Source of the DNA: Clostridia bacterium
GTDB taxonomy: Bacteria > Bacillota > Clostridia > UBA1381
Assembly (NCBI GenBank): GCA_900751885.1
Contig: CAADTH010000050.1
Coordinates: 124,001 to 188,000, forward strand
DNA: 64,000 nucleotides
Reading direction: 5' to 3'
Shown: positions 29,201 to 37,147 of the stretch, piece after piece
Layout of the letters: each line of letters begins with the position of its first letter
Position numbering within the stretch: position 1 is the first letter of the stretch
Made by a program: the position numbers and the translations under genes
Notes under the pieces: generated by a model
Told to the model about the DNA's origin: nothing
What the model saw: only the letters and a program-made list of their open reading frames with translations
The model's database searches: none

Positions 29201-31080
29201 TTGTAGTTGAAACTCAATTAAATGATGTTGATGAATCAAGATACACGTATAAATGGTTTATTAGATATAATAATGGAGAAAAAATAAATATTGATAAATA
29301 TGCAAGTACGAATTTTAATATTAATGGTGGTACACTTTCTTTTTACGAAAGCGGTAACTATACTATATATCTTGAACTAACAGATAATTTAGAAAATATT
29401 TTCTTATATGAAAAAAATATAAAAGTTGATAATAAATCATCTGTTAATTTTACATTACAAGGAACAGGCTATATAGGAATTGAAAATAAGATAATTTCCT
29501 CTTTAAATGGAGATAACTTAACCATCGAATGGTCAATAAGTAAAAATGGTAATACACGTCAACCTTATCTTTATTATGCTGATGGCATACTAAATAATGA
29601 TGGTGGTTCAATAACTTTTGATAAAGTAGGGACTTATACTGTTTATGCTATTATCGTAGATAAATACGGAAACTCTTACATAACACAAAGACTCATTACA
29701 ATAGAAGAATTACCGACTGCTAACGTTATTATTCCTCCATACACACATACCGACACTACAATAACAGCAGTGGCTAATTCTGTTATTAGTCAAAGTGGGA
29801 TAGAATGGTACGTTAAAGATACTCAGACTAATAAAACACTTCCATATTCAAATTATTGTAAAGGGAATCTATCATCTTCTGGAGGAGAAATTAAATTTAT
29901 TAATGCTGGATTTTATGAACTTATAGCAAGAGTTAAAGGAAGTGACGGCAAGACATTTGATTATAATGCACCTATTCATGTATACCCTACCCCAACCTTA
30001 GATACAAATGTTCCTACTTCTTTACACATATGTGATTCTTTCTTTTTAAATCTTACTCCATTGAATACTTATCCTAATACAAGTGTAACATGGAGCGTTA
30101 AGAAAGATGGTTTAGATGTTGATAACTGGGATTATATTTCTCAAAATAGCAATGGTTCTTTATATTTTTCAGAATTTGGGAACTATAAAATAACTGTTAA
30201 TGTAAAAGATGAAGTTGGACGTATATTTGAATTTATAAGCTATATTTTAGTATATAATATTAACCCTGATATGCCTACAGTACAAATTAATAAAACAAGA
30301 AATTATAAAAATAATAAATATTACGTCGAACTCATTCCAAAAGCTACAGATTCAGATGGAGATTCTGTAACTTATGAGTATGAAAATAAACCTAATGACA
30401 ACTATTACCCACTAGGTTATACATATGTACATGTTCGAGCAAAAGATATACATGGTGCATATTCTCCCTGGAAAACCGTTACAGTATATGTATCAAATGA
30501 TTCTCCGTCAGCTCCAACGTTAACACGAACTCCTGATAGCGCAAGCATAGAGCCTAATACACCAGTTATAATACAAGCAAGTGGTTCTGTTGACCCTGAT
30601 GGTGACGCAATACACTATGTTTGGTCTGGTATACGAAGTAATAATATCTATCCTTTAGGAAAAAATATTGTAACTTGTAAAGCCGTAGATAATGCTGGAG
30701 CAGAATCAAGCTCTACTGCAATGGTCTTTTTTGTAGCAAATGAAACACAAGGTGGCGGTATGGAACTTACAGGACCCGATTCAACTATTATTGAAGAAGG
30801 TATTGAAGGAGCTACTATTACTGGATATACATTTACTGTTCCTCAAGTTTCAGGTCATAATAGCAGTAATGATTTTGGCAGAATACGAGGATATAACATT
30901 CAAACAAAATCATGGGAGGAAATTGATTATAAATCAACTAATAATGGTGTAGTAATGACCCAAACCCTAGAAAAAGGTAAATATAGCAAATTGGAATTTT
31001 ATTACTATACAGACCATAACTGTATGTATAACCATAGTAACATAACATATGACGTAAGTTTTGATTTTCCATCAAACTAA
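23218..31080 (+). CDS. Giant SLH-anchored surface fibre with about 23 Ig-like repeats
   Basis: A 2620-residue secreted protein. The signal peptide is MNKRFTSLLLVFTIVISLGANVMA. Three SLH domains span residues ~28-205 (NYNDVPDSHWAAEYIELL; FSDVLDTHWAKKDIERL; FSDDIDLSPEDRGYI) and should bind secondary cell-wall polymer. After a Gly/Ser linker come 22 clear and one degenerate repeats of about 90 residues. Each has HTD-like strand starts, W-x-ISKDG, PYxEYVxGxL, GGTIxF, GxYxLIAxVTDExGR and IYPxP. Two PKD/cadherin-like domains (ATDSDGDSVTYEY; GSVDPDGDAIHYVW) and a C-terminal beta domain follow. Position just after virB4 suggests a mating adhesin or surface stalk. The ATG at 23218 follows TTGGAGG. Confidence 0.88.
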   Translation: MNKRFTSLLLVFTIVISLGANVMASNYNDVPDSHWAAEYIELLTQKGILKGTPKGECLPDQNITRAELSALISRNYDQDEYVDMAVNTFSDVLDTHWAKKDIERLVKHSVILPNEYKNGFYPDINASRIEMIRMIVRWLNKDSNVPSKMTPTGFSDDIDLSPEDRGYINVARDIGLISGYPDNSLKPQNPITRAEVFKILCIGLNEKSKPSYFIIFGGNSSGSGSQKTVPKPTVEFALSPYAHTDTEIEVSTKNKNVKSIIWQIRKYDNEQKKYNKVDINNVINGSLNDSGGTIRFNQSGKYEIVAIASNSKGTEYEYKKEINIYDVPTLTLQLNENEYIDNEINIILTNNIDSLNHNIDWYITDETGQKQHYTEFTNGELSKNGGTIKFKTDGKYIISANLTDETNRVFTIEKAITIFPIPIINITANEKVMIDEHVPINIVLNHIGDKEIKWFISKNNDIKPYNEYAKGILSNDGGSIYFENQGQYELIAQVTDELNKQFEYSTSIKVYPIPILNFNLPETAHTDSIINIENNFNNIDGLDVCWKIQKESSEPTDYTEYVSGELSNTGGKIVFKEEGAYTLTANIVNELGKTYSFSDTIIIYPVISPILSVPSVSHIDSTFHISLSDTERQNVEWKISKNNSELQPYNNFTDNILSVNGGNIQLKQDGKYKIVAIITDVTGRQFITESTIIIYPIPTVNFDIPIYAHTDTQIEINPITTNIENNEITWTIIKDDIEKPYNEYVTGELHQNGGTITFLNNGTYSIKATFEDASGRKFESLKTIKIYTIPIVEFGEFGLPNIAHTDTSILIKPELTNIENLKIEWLISKNQTDPLPYNEYVDGSLENTGGTIKFKDKGEYELIAMITDDVGRKYTYNSNTKIYPVPIINLNVPDIGHTDSLININNDNSELNNLDIIWSMTKDGSTEQDYSIFTSGKLNNTGGTISILQKGNYVLIATVIDETGRVFSSSSNLKIYPVPDILIYAPKSAHTDTPINITTKTNELDNLTIKWSIKNNDNNSDIDYFTNNGGTIHLESQGEYIIIATVIDETGRSFKSETQIKIYPIPDLSFDIPLYSHTDTQFSVITHFCDVNNTVSWYVNEENQVLSSNGGTLLLSQKGDYNITSQVTDDTGRTFKYTKSINVYPVPIVNFRRDSNAEFVLPEYGYVNQSITIIPELKELNDLSIKWLISKDGKEAKDYSAYAQGIMTADGGILTFPNTGQYNLIAQISDKVNRVFEYTESIIINSTPSLSFNMPEHSYKEESINITAVGAENNTFEWKISKDNKNPQPYTEYVDGILETNGGSIKFKESGNYNLIFTVTDEAGKVFSFSKRIKILDIPNVEITLPDNTHIGETVKITPKIEHADNLKIQWKLNNKPYQYFANGTLSDNGGSIEFVIPGEYILSATMINEYGREFVYTSNIIKVYDNLYPSFISPLYSSINTDVRITVLEGNNIKWTIQYNNDAEQDYNNVVDGMITDNGGTISFTKAGNYTIIATTTDTIGKEFKYTQNIKIYDIPTVTINCNEKYHANEEINLFTDLTNMEGLEINWTISKDGNVAENYLKYASGVLTKDGGTIFIKEPGEYNIIALVTDKLGISHEFSKTVHIIDVPYIDLNMPQSAFINENINIKVNNYSNDNSINWLIKKGDDTAQDLLTYADGVLNEQGGTIKFKSEGHYTIIAEITDSLNSKHQYSKEIDIFHSSSLKLTTPQYSYINANIKILVEANNLQKTSLKWQISRDNGELENYITYANGTLTDDGGSISFDAPGIYKVVATGYDQLNNIVTSEATINIFELPNIGITMPSTAHTNKAVIVATTNQNTEDATVSWYISKDGDEEQIYTKYVTGELNKNGGYITFNESGSYTVFAKVVDRNGKTFKYHSTITIYDNPEIGIDIVSESYINKSIKILINSSGLKDISWSIAKNGKNAENYLKYATGTLTNIGGSISFDEAGTYKIIASSVDDTGENHIAESIITIYHTPSINIITKDADTIYNDFVVETQLNDVDESRYTYKWFIRYNNGEKINIDKYASTNFNINGGTLSFYESGNYTIYLELTDNLENIFLYEKNIKVDNKSSVNFTLQGTGYIGIENKIISSLNGDNLTIEWSISKNGNTRQPYLYYADGILNNDGGSITFDKVGTYTVYAIIVDKYGNSYITQRLITIEELPTANVIIPPYTHTDTTITAVANSVISQSGIEWYVKDTQTNKTLPYSNYCKGNLSSSGGEIKFINAGFYELIARVKGSDGKTFDYNAPIHVYPTPTLDTNVPTSLHICDSFFLNLTPLNTYPNTSVTWSVKKDGLDVDNWDYISQNSNGSLYFSEFGNYKITVNVKDEVGRIFEFISYILVYNINPDMPTVQINKTRNYKNNKYYVELIPKATDSDGDSVTYEYENKPNDNYYPLGYTYVHVRAKDIHGAYSPWKTVTVYVSNDSPSAPTLTRTPDSASIEPNTPVIIQASGSVDPDGDAIHYVWSGIRSNNIYPLGKNIVTCKAVDNAGAESSSTAMVFFVANETQGGGMELTGPDSTIIEEGIEGATITGYTFTVPQVSGHNSSNDFGRIRGYNIQTKSWEEIDYKSTNNGVVMTQTLEKGKYSKLEFYYYTDHNCMYNHSNITYDVSFDFPSN

Positions 31081-31086
31081 GATAAT

Positions 31087-31117
31087 AAAAGCGGCTATCA
31101 ACTGATAGCCGCTTTTT
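31087..31117 (+). terminator. Intrinsic terminator after the giant fibre gene
   Basis: AAAAGCGGCTATCA (31087-31100) pairs perfectly with TGATAGCCGCTTTT (31103-31116) around AC, with a T run. It lies between the fibre gene and the C39-type peptidase gene. Confidence 0.92.
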
Positions 31118-31134
31118 AATTGGAGGTGAGTAAA

Positions 31135-31902
31135 ATAGACCCTGCAACTGCAAAGATAATAATACAAATTGTAATACAGTCTTTAAAGGATGAAGAAACA
31201 CGCAAACGTTTACTTATGGTTATACTTGCGCCAGTTGTAACTACCTTGTTATTGATAACACTAATATTTTATTTATTAACATCACCAATAGAAGCATTAG
31301 GAGCATTATTTAATAATGATGAACATACACAATACGTAAATGATTTGCAAACAAACTATGGTTTTTATGGTGATGGTGCAGTAATTGACATTACAGGAGA
31401 ATATCGTGAAAGTGAAATGCCATTATTTATTCAATGGGATAATAGATGGGGAATGTACCCCTATGGTCGTAGTGGAACTATCGCATCATCAGCTTGCGGT
31501 CCAACATCAATGGCTATGATAGTTGTTGCATTTACAGGAAAAACAAATGTGAACCCTAAAACTATGGCAGATTGGAGTGTCGCACATGGGCATCGGGTAG
31601 AAGGAGTAGGAACAGCATGGTCATTTTTCCCAGATGCGGCACAAAGCTATGGATTTAATTGTTCACAGTTATCCGTTAATGCATCAGATATTTCAAATTC
31701 TTTACGAAATAACAAACCAGTAATTGCAAGTATGGGACCAGGACATTTTACGAGAGGAGGTCACTTTATCGTTTTACGTGGTATTACTAGTGATGGAAAG
31801 ATACTCGTAAATGACCCTAACAGTCGTGAAAAAAGTGAAAAAGCATGGGATATAAGCATTATTGTCAATGAAGCAAAAGCGGCGTGGAGTTTTTATAAAT
31901 AA
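31135..31902 (+). CDS. Membrane-anchored C39-type cysteine peptidase domain protein, probable ATA start
   Basis: About 256 residues: a short cytoplasmic N-terminus, one membrane helix (VILAPVVTTLLLITLIFYLL) and an extracellular domain with the papain-like triad motifs SACGPTSMAM (Cys), GGHFIVLRG (His) and VNDPN (Asp/Asn), typical of C39_2 peptidases. It may cleave wall peptides or process a surface protein at the transfer site. The only start at proper distance (8 nt) from GGAGG (31122-31126) is ATA 31135, giving (M)DPATAKIIIQ. Upstream in-frame TTG and GTG codons overlap the ribosome site, and the next ATG is about 28 codons inside. Confidence 0.78.
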   Translation: MDPATAKIIIQIVIQSLKDEETRKRLLMVILAPVVTTLLLITLIFYLLTSPIEALGALFNNDEHTQYVNDLQTNYGFYGDGAVIDITGEYRESEMPLFIQWDNRWGMYPYGRSGTIASSACGPTSMAMIVVAFTGKTNVNPKTMADWSVAHGHRVEGVGTAWSFFPDAAQSYGFNCSQLSVNASDISNSLRNNKPVIASMGPGHFTRGGHFIVLRGITSDGKILVNDPNSREKSEKAWDISIIVNEAKAAWSFYK

Positions 31903-31921
31903 AAAGAAAGGGGTGAATTTT

Positions 31922-32080
31922 TTGAGTAGTAATAAAAAAGTTATTGAACTATGTGTGTTAATCGTTATTGTCATATTATTTCTAATTCTTCGAGTATCAG
32001 GGACAATGCCTACCCCTCCTAAAATGGATATGCCACTACCACCCGATAACACACCTCCAGTAATTGAGCAAGTTCAATAA
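31922..32080 (+). CDS. Small membrane protein with proline-rich exterior
   Basis: A 52-residue protein starting at TTG 31922 after AAAGGGGTG. It has one membrane helix (VIELCVLIVIVILFLILRV) and a short proline-rich extracellular tail (MPTPPKMDMPLPPDNTPPV). It lies between the C39-type peptidase and the Tad genes. The family is unknown; it may be a small partner in the envelope-spanning complex. Confidence 0.6.
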   Translation: MSSNKKVIELCVLIVIVILFLILRVSGTMPTPPKMDMPLPPDNTPPVIEQVQ

Positions 32081-32115
32081 TTGATATAGCATAATTAAGA
32101 TTGGAAGTGATTATT

Positions 32116-33297
32116 TTGATTTATTATATTACAAAGCAAGAACATTTGGAACTAGTTCAAGAAGTCTGCGCTGTAAAAGATTTAGCCATTGATTGTGAAA
32201 TAAACATTGATGATATTCAATGTTTTGTAAATCAGGAACTGAAAAAACTACGGCATGTTAAACATTTTATTATTGATGTCTCTGTTTTAAAAAATTCAGA
32301 GACAGATATTATGAGTGCTATAATCAGTATGAAAATGATGACTCAGGCACAAATTAGCATTGTAGCTTTAGGATATTCTCTCACTCATAATTTAATTCAA
32401 GAATTAATTAAGTGCGGAATCTACAATATTGTTACAAGCAATGATAAACATAATGCTCAACAAGAAGTGGAGAAATGTTTATCTGATAGTGGTATATCTA
32501 AAACTGATTTAATACCTGAAAATCAAAACCCTTTCATGTCAGATTCTCTATCTAGTACGATAAAAACAGAAAAACCATTAGATACCAAAATACCACCTAT
32601 TAAAGATGAAAATATAAATCTATCTCCTAAACCACTCTCCACTAGTAAGAAAAGTTTAATAAAAGATAGTGTTACCATTGGAGTATGCGGAACACAACAT
32701 CATATTGGGACTACCCATCATGCGATTGCTCTTACTGCATCACTAATTAATTTAGGATATAAAGCATGTTATTTAGAAGCAAACGTTCATGGAGATATAC
32801 AGCGATTAGTCGAGGTATATGATGATGATGAAAGCATAGATGATGATGGTGCATTAACCTGGGGTGGCGTACAAATGTATAGCAATTATTATTTTAATGA
32901 CGTTACAAAATTAGATTATCAGTTCTATGTATACGATTATGGAGTTTGTAGCGAGGTATCATCGCAAGAATATTTGACAAAAGACATTAAGGTATTAGTT
33001 ACAGGCTCTAAAGCATGGGAATATCAATTATATCTTGATATTGTTAATCATATATCTAAAGCTAAAAACCTACATACTATTATGAATTTTGCTCCAATTA
33101 TAGACCAAGACCAACTTGCTTATAAAGGTATGGAACAGACAACGTATTTTCCTCAGTATGCCCCATGCCCATTTGAAGATAGAAACAATGATAATATTTA
33201 TATTAAAATTATTGAATCTTTTTTAGACATAAACCAGCCAAATCAAGTAGATAATACTACAAAAAGAAAATGGTTCTTTAGAAAGGAAAGAAAATAA
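32116..33297 (+). CDS. TadZ/CpaE-like protein with degenerate P-loop
   Basis: About 393 residues. The N-terminal ~130 residues resemble a receiver-like domain. A low-complexity linker follows, then a MinD/ParA-like domain whose P-loop is altered (VCGTQHHIGTTHHAIALTASL). TadZ/CpaE proteins localise the Tad pilus machine, and many have this domain order. I prefer TTG 32116 (MIYYITKQEHLELV) after GGAAGTG; an upstream TTG at 32101 lies too early. It heads a tight cluster of Tad genes. Confidence 0.8.
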   Translation: MIYYITKQEHLELVQEVCAVKDLAIDCEINIDDIQCFVNQELKKLRHVKHFIIDVSVLKNSETDIMSAIISMKMMTQAQISIVALGYSLTHNLIQELIKCGIYNIVTSNDKHNAQQEVEKCLSDSGISKTDLIPENQNPFMSDSLSSTIKTEKPLDTKIPPIKDENINLSPKPLSTSKKSLIKDSVTIGVCGTQHHIGTTHHAIALTASLINLGYKACYLEANVHGDIQRLVEVYDDDESIDDDGALTWGGVQMYSNYYFNDVTKLDYQFYVYDYGVCSEVSSQEYLTKDIKVLVTGSKAWEYQLYLDIVNHISKAKNLHTIMNFAPIIDQDQLAYKGMEQTTYFPQYAPCPFEDRNNDNIYIKIIESFLDINQPNQVDNTTKRKWFFRKERK

Positions 33298-34008
33298 ATG
33301 AAGATAAAACTAAATACAAAATTTTTAAAAAATAAATATGTGCTATCTACCCTATGTATGATTCTATCTGCCATTATCGCTTTTATTATTGTACCTAACA
33401 AAGAAAAGCACAAATATGATACTATTAAAATAGTACGAACCAACCAGACTATAGAAGCCAACACTTTAATCAATGAAAGTATGTTAAAGACTATAGAGGT
33501 TATGCCTTTAAATCTTCCAGATGATATAATTACAGATATTAATACAATTATAGGTAAATATACCACTGTACCACTGTTACCATCTGATAACTTAGTATCA
33601 AATAAATTTGCAGACACCTCTTCTTTAACAAAAGCACTATTCAAAAATGAAGATGGTAAATTAGCTGTATCTGTAAGTATCAAGAATTTAGCCGCAAGTG
33701 TATCAGGTAAATTGTTACCTGGTGATGTTGTATCTGTCTACACGTATAATACAGAAGATAAATCATTGATTGAATATGAAGATTTAAAACACGTTGAAAT
33801 TTTGGCTATAACCAACGATAAAGGTGATGATTTAAATAGTGATATATCTAGTAATAATGAAGATAATAATGATAATATTCCTGCTACAATAACGTTATCC
33901 GTAAACCAGAATCAAGCAAAAGAATTAATCAAAGCTGAAAACAGTGGGAATATACATATTGTATTTGCTGGTCGTGGAGAATATGGTAAAAAATTATTAA
34001 ATCCTTAA
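33298..34008 (+). CDS. cpaB: CpaB/RcpC-like pilus assembly protein with SAF domain
   Basis: A 236-residue protein with an N-terminal membrane anchor (YVLSTLCMILSAIIAFIIVP), an SAF-type segment (TNQTIEANTLINESMLKTIEVMPLNLPDDIIT...GKYTTVPLLPSDNL) and a CpaB C-terminal domain (VSVSIKNLAASVSGKLLPGDVVSVYTYN). CpaB proteins belong to Flp/Tad pilus assembly. It starts immediately after the TadZ-like gene. Hairpin copy 5 overlaps its stop codon. Confidence 0.87.
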   Translation: MKIKLNTKFLKNKYVLSTLCMILSAIIAFIIVPNKEKHKYDTIKIVRTNQTIEANTLINESMLKTIEVMPLNLPDDIITDINTIIGKYTTVPLLPSDNLVSNKFADTSSLTKALFKNEDGKLAVSVSIKNLAASVSGKLLPGDVVSVYTYNTEDKSLIEYEDLKHVEILAITNDKGDDLNSDISSNNEDNNDNIPATITLSVNQNQAKELIKAENSGNIHIVFAGRGEYGKKLLNP

Positions 34009-34032
34009 CCTTGTGCGAAAATTGCACAAGGT
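34008..34032 (+). repeat. Dispersed gene-boundary hairpin, copy 5
   Basis: ACCTTGTGC (34008-34016) pairs perfectly with GCACAAGGT (34024-34032). It begins in the cpaB stop codon. CTTATTATTT follows rather than a clean T run, so it is a weak terminator at best. Confidence 0.88.
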
Positions 34033-34060
34033 CTTATTATTTAAGAAAGTAGGTATTAGT

Positions 34061-34801
34061 ATGGGAAAAATAATTGCAATTTACGGCGCACCTGGGAGCG
34101 GAAAAACGACTATTGCGTGTAATTTAGCATACGCATTATCAAAGAAAATGACTACAGGTGTGTTACAAACAAATATTTATTACGCTTCAATACAACATTT
34201 TTTCGGTATGGAAATTAAAAAATCTAAAGATTTATCAACAGCATTGTTAGGATATGGAAAAGAAGATTTGTCAAAATGTTTTACTCCACATCCTCAAAAT
34301 AATAATCTATATATATTATCACCTAGTAATACTTATGATTGTCTTGCATTGGCAGATGATAAAAATGGTTTAGATGGAGAAACTGCAAAAAATATCATTT
34401 TAGAACTCAAAGATATGTTCGATTACTTAATTGTAGATTGTACACCAGATATAAATGATGCTCTCGCTATTTATAGTTTAATAAATTCAGAGAAGATTGT
34501 TAACATTATCAAACCTAATATACAAGGTATGGCATTTGCAACAAGCTATCAATCATTATTCACAGCTCTCGAATTTAGCGATAAAAAAATAATACATGTG
34601 ATTAATAATGATAAAAACTATATTGGAATCACAACAATTCAGAAAATATTAAATGTACCTTCCTCTTTATGTATACCACATCACAAAGATGCTGAAACTG
34701 CTGAAAATACAGGAATTCCACTTTATACATATAATAATAAATTTACAACATCTATTAATACTATTATTGATGTTATTATAGGAGGTACAGAAATTGAGTA
34801 A
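34061..34801 (+). CDS. MinD/TadZ-family ATPase with intact P-loop
   Basis: A 246-residue P-loop ATPase. Walker A is IYGAPGSGKTTIACNLAYAL and Walker B-like is YLIVDCTPDIND. It is the second MinD-like protein in this cluster; the first, at 32116, has a degenerate P-loop, so the pair may form a heteromer in which only this one hydrolyses ATP. The ATG at 34061 follows AAGTAGG; a longer frame from 34013 starts within hairpin copy 5. It overlaps the CpaF gene by 8 nt. Confidence 0.82.
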   Translation: MGKIIAIYGAPGSGKTTIACNLAYALSKKMTTGVLQTNIYYASIQHFFGMEIKKSKDLSTALLGYGKEDLSKCFTPHPQNNNLYILSPSNTYDCLALADDKNGLDGETAKNIILELKDMFDYLIVDCTPDINDALAIYSLINSEKIVNIIKPNIQGMAFATSYQSLFTALEFSDKKIIHVINNDKNYIGITTIQKILNVPSSLCIPHHKDAETAENTGIPLYTYNNKFTTSINTIIDVIIGGTEIE

Positions 34802-36233
34802 ATTCAGTATATTTGAAGCTATATATGAAATACATCAACAAAAATCTGTTGTTCAAGACAAAAATAATATTAACAATGGAAAAAGACCATATATAGAGCT
34901 TTTAGAAATAGTACGAAATATAATAAGTAAAAAGCACTCTCAGGAGCTTGCAGATGTTATTTTTCAACCTGAAGGCGAAAAACTTTTAAAAATGCTTCTG
35001 ACAAAATACATATATCAAAATCATCTAGTATGTAATGAATACAATGATATAAATACGCTTGTTGAACATTTTTATGCCGATATGGCTGGATTTGGATTTA
35101 TCTCTGAATTATTGGCTGATGAATCTATAGAAGAAATAAATGCTAACCGCTGGGATGATATAGAGGTAATCACAACAACAGGATGGAAAAAATTAGAGCA
35201 ACATTTTCTATCGCCACAACAAGCGATTGATATTACAAAAAAAATGTGTAGATTAGGTGGAGAAATTATTGATGGTAGTAGTCCAGCAAAAGATAGTTAT
35301 ATTACGCAAGGAGTACGAATATCAGCTCTTATTCCACCAGTTGTTGATGAAGAAGCTGGAGCCGCATTTTCAATTAGGAAACAAAAACGTAATGTTGTTA
35401 CAAAAGAAGATTTGATTTCATGGGGAACAGCCACAGAGGACGAATTAGATTTTCTTAACCTCTGTGTTGCTCATGGCATTTCTATTGGTATAGCTGGCTC
35501 TACAGGCTCAGGAAAAACGACAGATATTAATTATCTTTTGCGGTCTATTCCTTACGATAAACGTATTTATTCTATCGAGGATTCACGTGAATTAGATTTA
35601 ACTGTTAGAGATGACAAAGGACGAATACTTAATCGAGTAATTCATACAAAAACCAGACCTTCACCAAATGCTGAATTAGATGTTGACTCTAATTCACTTT
35701 TATTGCGTTCACTCAGATTTGACCCTGATATTATATGCCCTGCTGAGATGCGTGGAAAAGAAGCTCTTACAGCACAAGAAAGTGGGCGAACAGGTCATAC
35801 AATTATTACTTCCCTTCATGCATCTACTGCATTAGCGGCTTATACTCGTATAATGACTATGTGCATGATGGGTGATGTCAATTATTCAGAGGATTTACTA
35901 TTAAAATTAATAATAGAAGCATACCCAATTATGGTTTTCAAGAAACAATTACCAGATAAAAGCCGTAAGTTTATGAACATAATTGAAGCTGAAAGTTATG
36001 AAAATGGTAAAATCATTTACCGTACTTTATTCCGTTATGTAATAACAGGCAGTGAATTTAATGAAGATGGCGTACGCATTAAAAAAATGCAAGGTTATCA
36101 TAAACGTGTTGATTGTATATCTAATAGAACGGCTAATAAATTACTTGAAAACGGCGCAAATCTAAACATCATACGAAAATATGCAGGCAAAGACTGGAAT
36201 CCTGAAAATGATGGGAGTTGCACATATGTATAG
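34794..36233 (+). CDS. cpaF: CpaF/TadA secretion ATPase of the Tad pilus
   Basis: A 479-residue type II/IV secretion ATPase. Features in order: an N-terminal helical region, SIEEINANRWDDIEV (CpaF signature), Walker A IAGSTGSGKTTDINYLL (near residue 235), an Asp box around SIEDSRELDL, Walker B IICPAEMRGKEAL and the His box GHTIITSLHAST. It hydrolyses ATP to assemble or retract Flp pili. The TTG at 34794 follows GGAGGTAC. Confidence 0.94.
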   Translation: MSKFSIFEAIYEIHQQKSVVQDKNNINNGKRPYIELLEIVRNIISKKHSQELADVIFQPEGEKLLKMLLTKYIYQNHLVCNEYNDINTLVEHFYADMAGFGFISELLADESIEEINANRWDDIEVITTTGWKKLEQHFLSPQQAIDITKKMCRLGGEIIDGSSPAKDSYITQGVRISALIPPVVDEEAGAAFSIRKQKRNVVTKEDLISWGTATEDELDFLNLCVAHGISIGIAGSTGSGKTTDINYLLRSIPYDKRIYSIEDSRELDLTVRDDKGRILNRVIHTKTRPSPNAELDVDSNSLLLRSLRFDPDIICPAEMRGKEALTAQESGRTGHTIITSLHASTALAAYTRIMTMCMMGDVNYSEDLLLKLIIEAYPIMVFKKQLPDKSRKFMNIIEAESYENGKIIYRTLFRYVITGSEFNEDGVRIKKMQGYHKRVDCISNRTANKLLENGANLNIIRKYAGKDWNPENDGSCTYV

Positions 36234-37131
36234 AGTTATGGTTTTTCTGTTACTTAATATAGGACTATACTTTTTATTTAAAAAAGCTCCTGCACATCGA
36301 AAAATAAAACAAGTGTTTACTTCTGATTTATGTAAAGACAAACCTAAAAAAAGTTATACAACAACAAAAAAAATAGGATTGCGTGAAAAGTTTCATAACA
36401 TATCAAGTGATATGTTAAAGTTATCTAAAATGACATATAAAGGTTATATGCGTGTAGCCATGATATTTTCTCTTTTAGGTGTTATCTTAGGAATGATGTT
36501 AAATAATGTTTTGCTTTCTGTCGTGTTAGGAATTTGTATGATTTTCATTCCTCTTGAATATTTAAAAGTACGTCAATCAGGATATATTCAGACACTTAAT
36601 GAACAAATGGAAACAGTATTATCTATTATTACTAATTCTTATTTGCAGTCAGGTGATATAATAATTTCTGTTAAAGAAAATCTACATCGTATTGAACAGC
36701 CGTTTCACAATATATTTAAAGAGTTTTTGGCTGAACGAACATTCATTGATTCAAATTTAGTAAAAAGCATTCGTAAAATGCAAAGAAAGGTAGATAATCA
36801 ATACTTTAATGAATGGTGCGATACTCTAGTTCTTTGTCAATATGACCATGAGCTACGGTTTATTTTGCCTACTATAATTGAAAAATTAGCTGACTTGAAA
36901 CAAATTCAAGAAGAACTAAATACACAGATGATAAATCTTTATAAAGACCATATCTCTGTATCTTTAGTTGTAGCCGCAAATATTCCACTCATGAGGTTTT
37001 TAAACGCTGACTGGTATAGATTACTTACAAGTACGTTACCAGGTCAAATTATTGTTGCAATAACTTTTCTTATTATATTTTTAGCCACTGCATATGTAAT
37101 TAAAATAAATAAGCCCGTCAGTGTAAAATAA
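36226..37131 (+). CDS. tadB: TadB-like inner-membrane platform protein
   Basis: A 301-residue membrane protein with an N-terminal helix, a pair of helices (MIFSLLGVILGMMLNNVLLSVVLGI) and a C-terminal hydrophobic pair, framing a T2SSF-like helical cytoplasmic domain (NEQMETVLSIITNSYLQSGDIIISVKENL). It overlaps cpaF by 8 nt; the ATG at 36226 (MYRVMVFLLLN) follows TGGGAG and is preferred over 36181, which lies inside cpaF. Gene order cpaF-tadB-tadC is the classical Tad order. Confidence 0.85.
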   Translation: MYRVMVFLLLNIGLYFLFKKAPAHRKIKQVFTSDLCKDKPKKSYTTTKKIGLREKFHNISSDMLKLSKMTYKGYMRVAMIFSLLGVILGMMLNNVLLSVVLGICMIFIPLEYLKVRQSGYIQTLNEQMETVLSIITNSYLQSGDIIISVKENLHRIEQPFHNIFKEFLAERTFIDSNLVKSIRKMQRKVDNQYFNEWCDTLVLCQYDHELRFILPTIIEKLADLKQIQEELNTQMINLYKDHISVSLVVAANIPLMRFLNADWYRLLTSTLPGQIIVAITFLIIFLATAYVIKINKPVSVK

Positions 37132-37147
37132 AAGTGAGGTGAATTTT

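Noticed and set aside
32101..32115. TTG 32101 as start of the TadZ-like gene
   Set aside because: It lies before the GGAAGTG ribosome site; TTG 32116 fits the spacing seen at 31922 and 38395.
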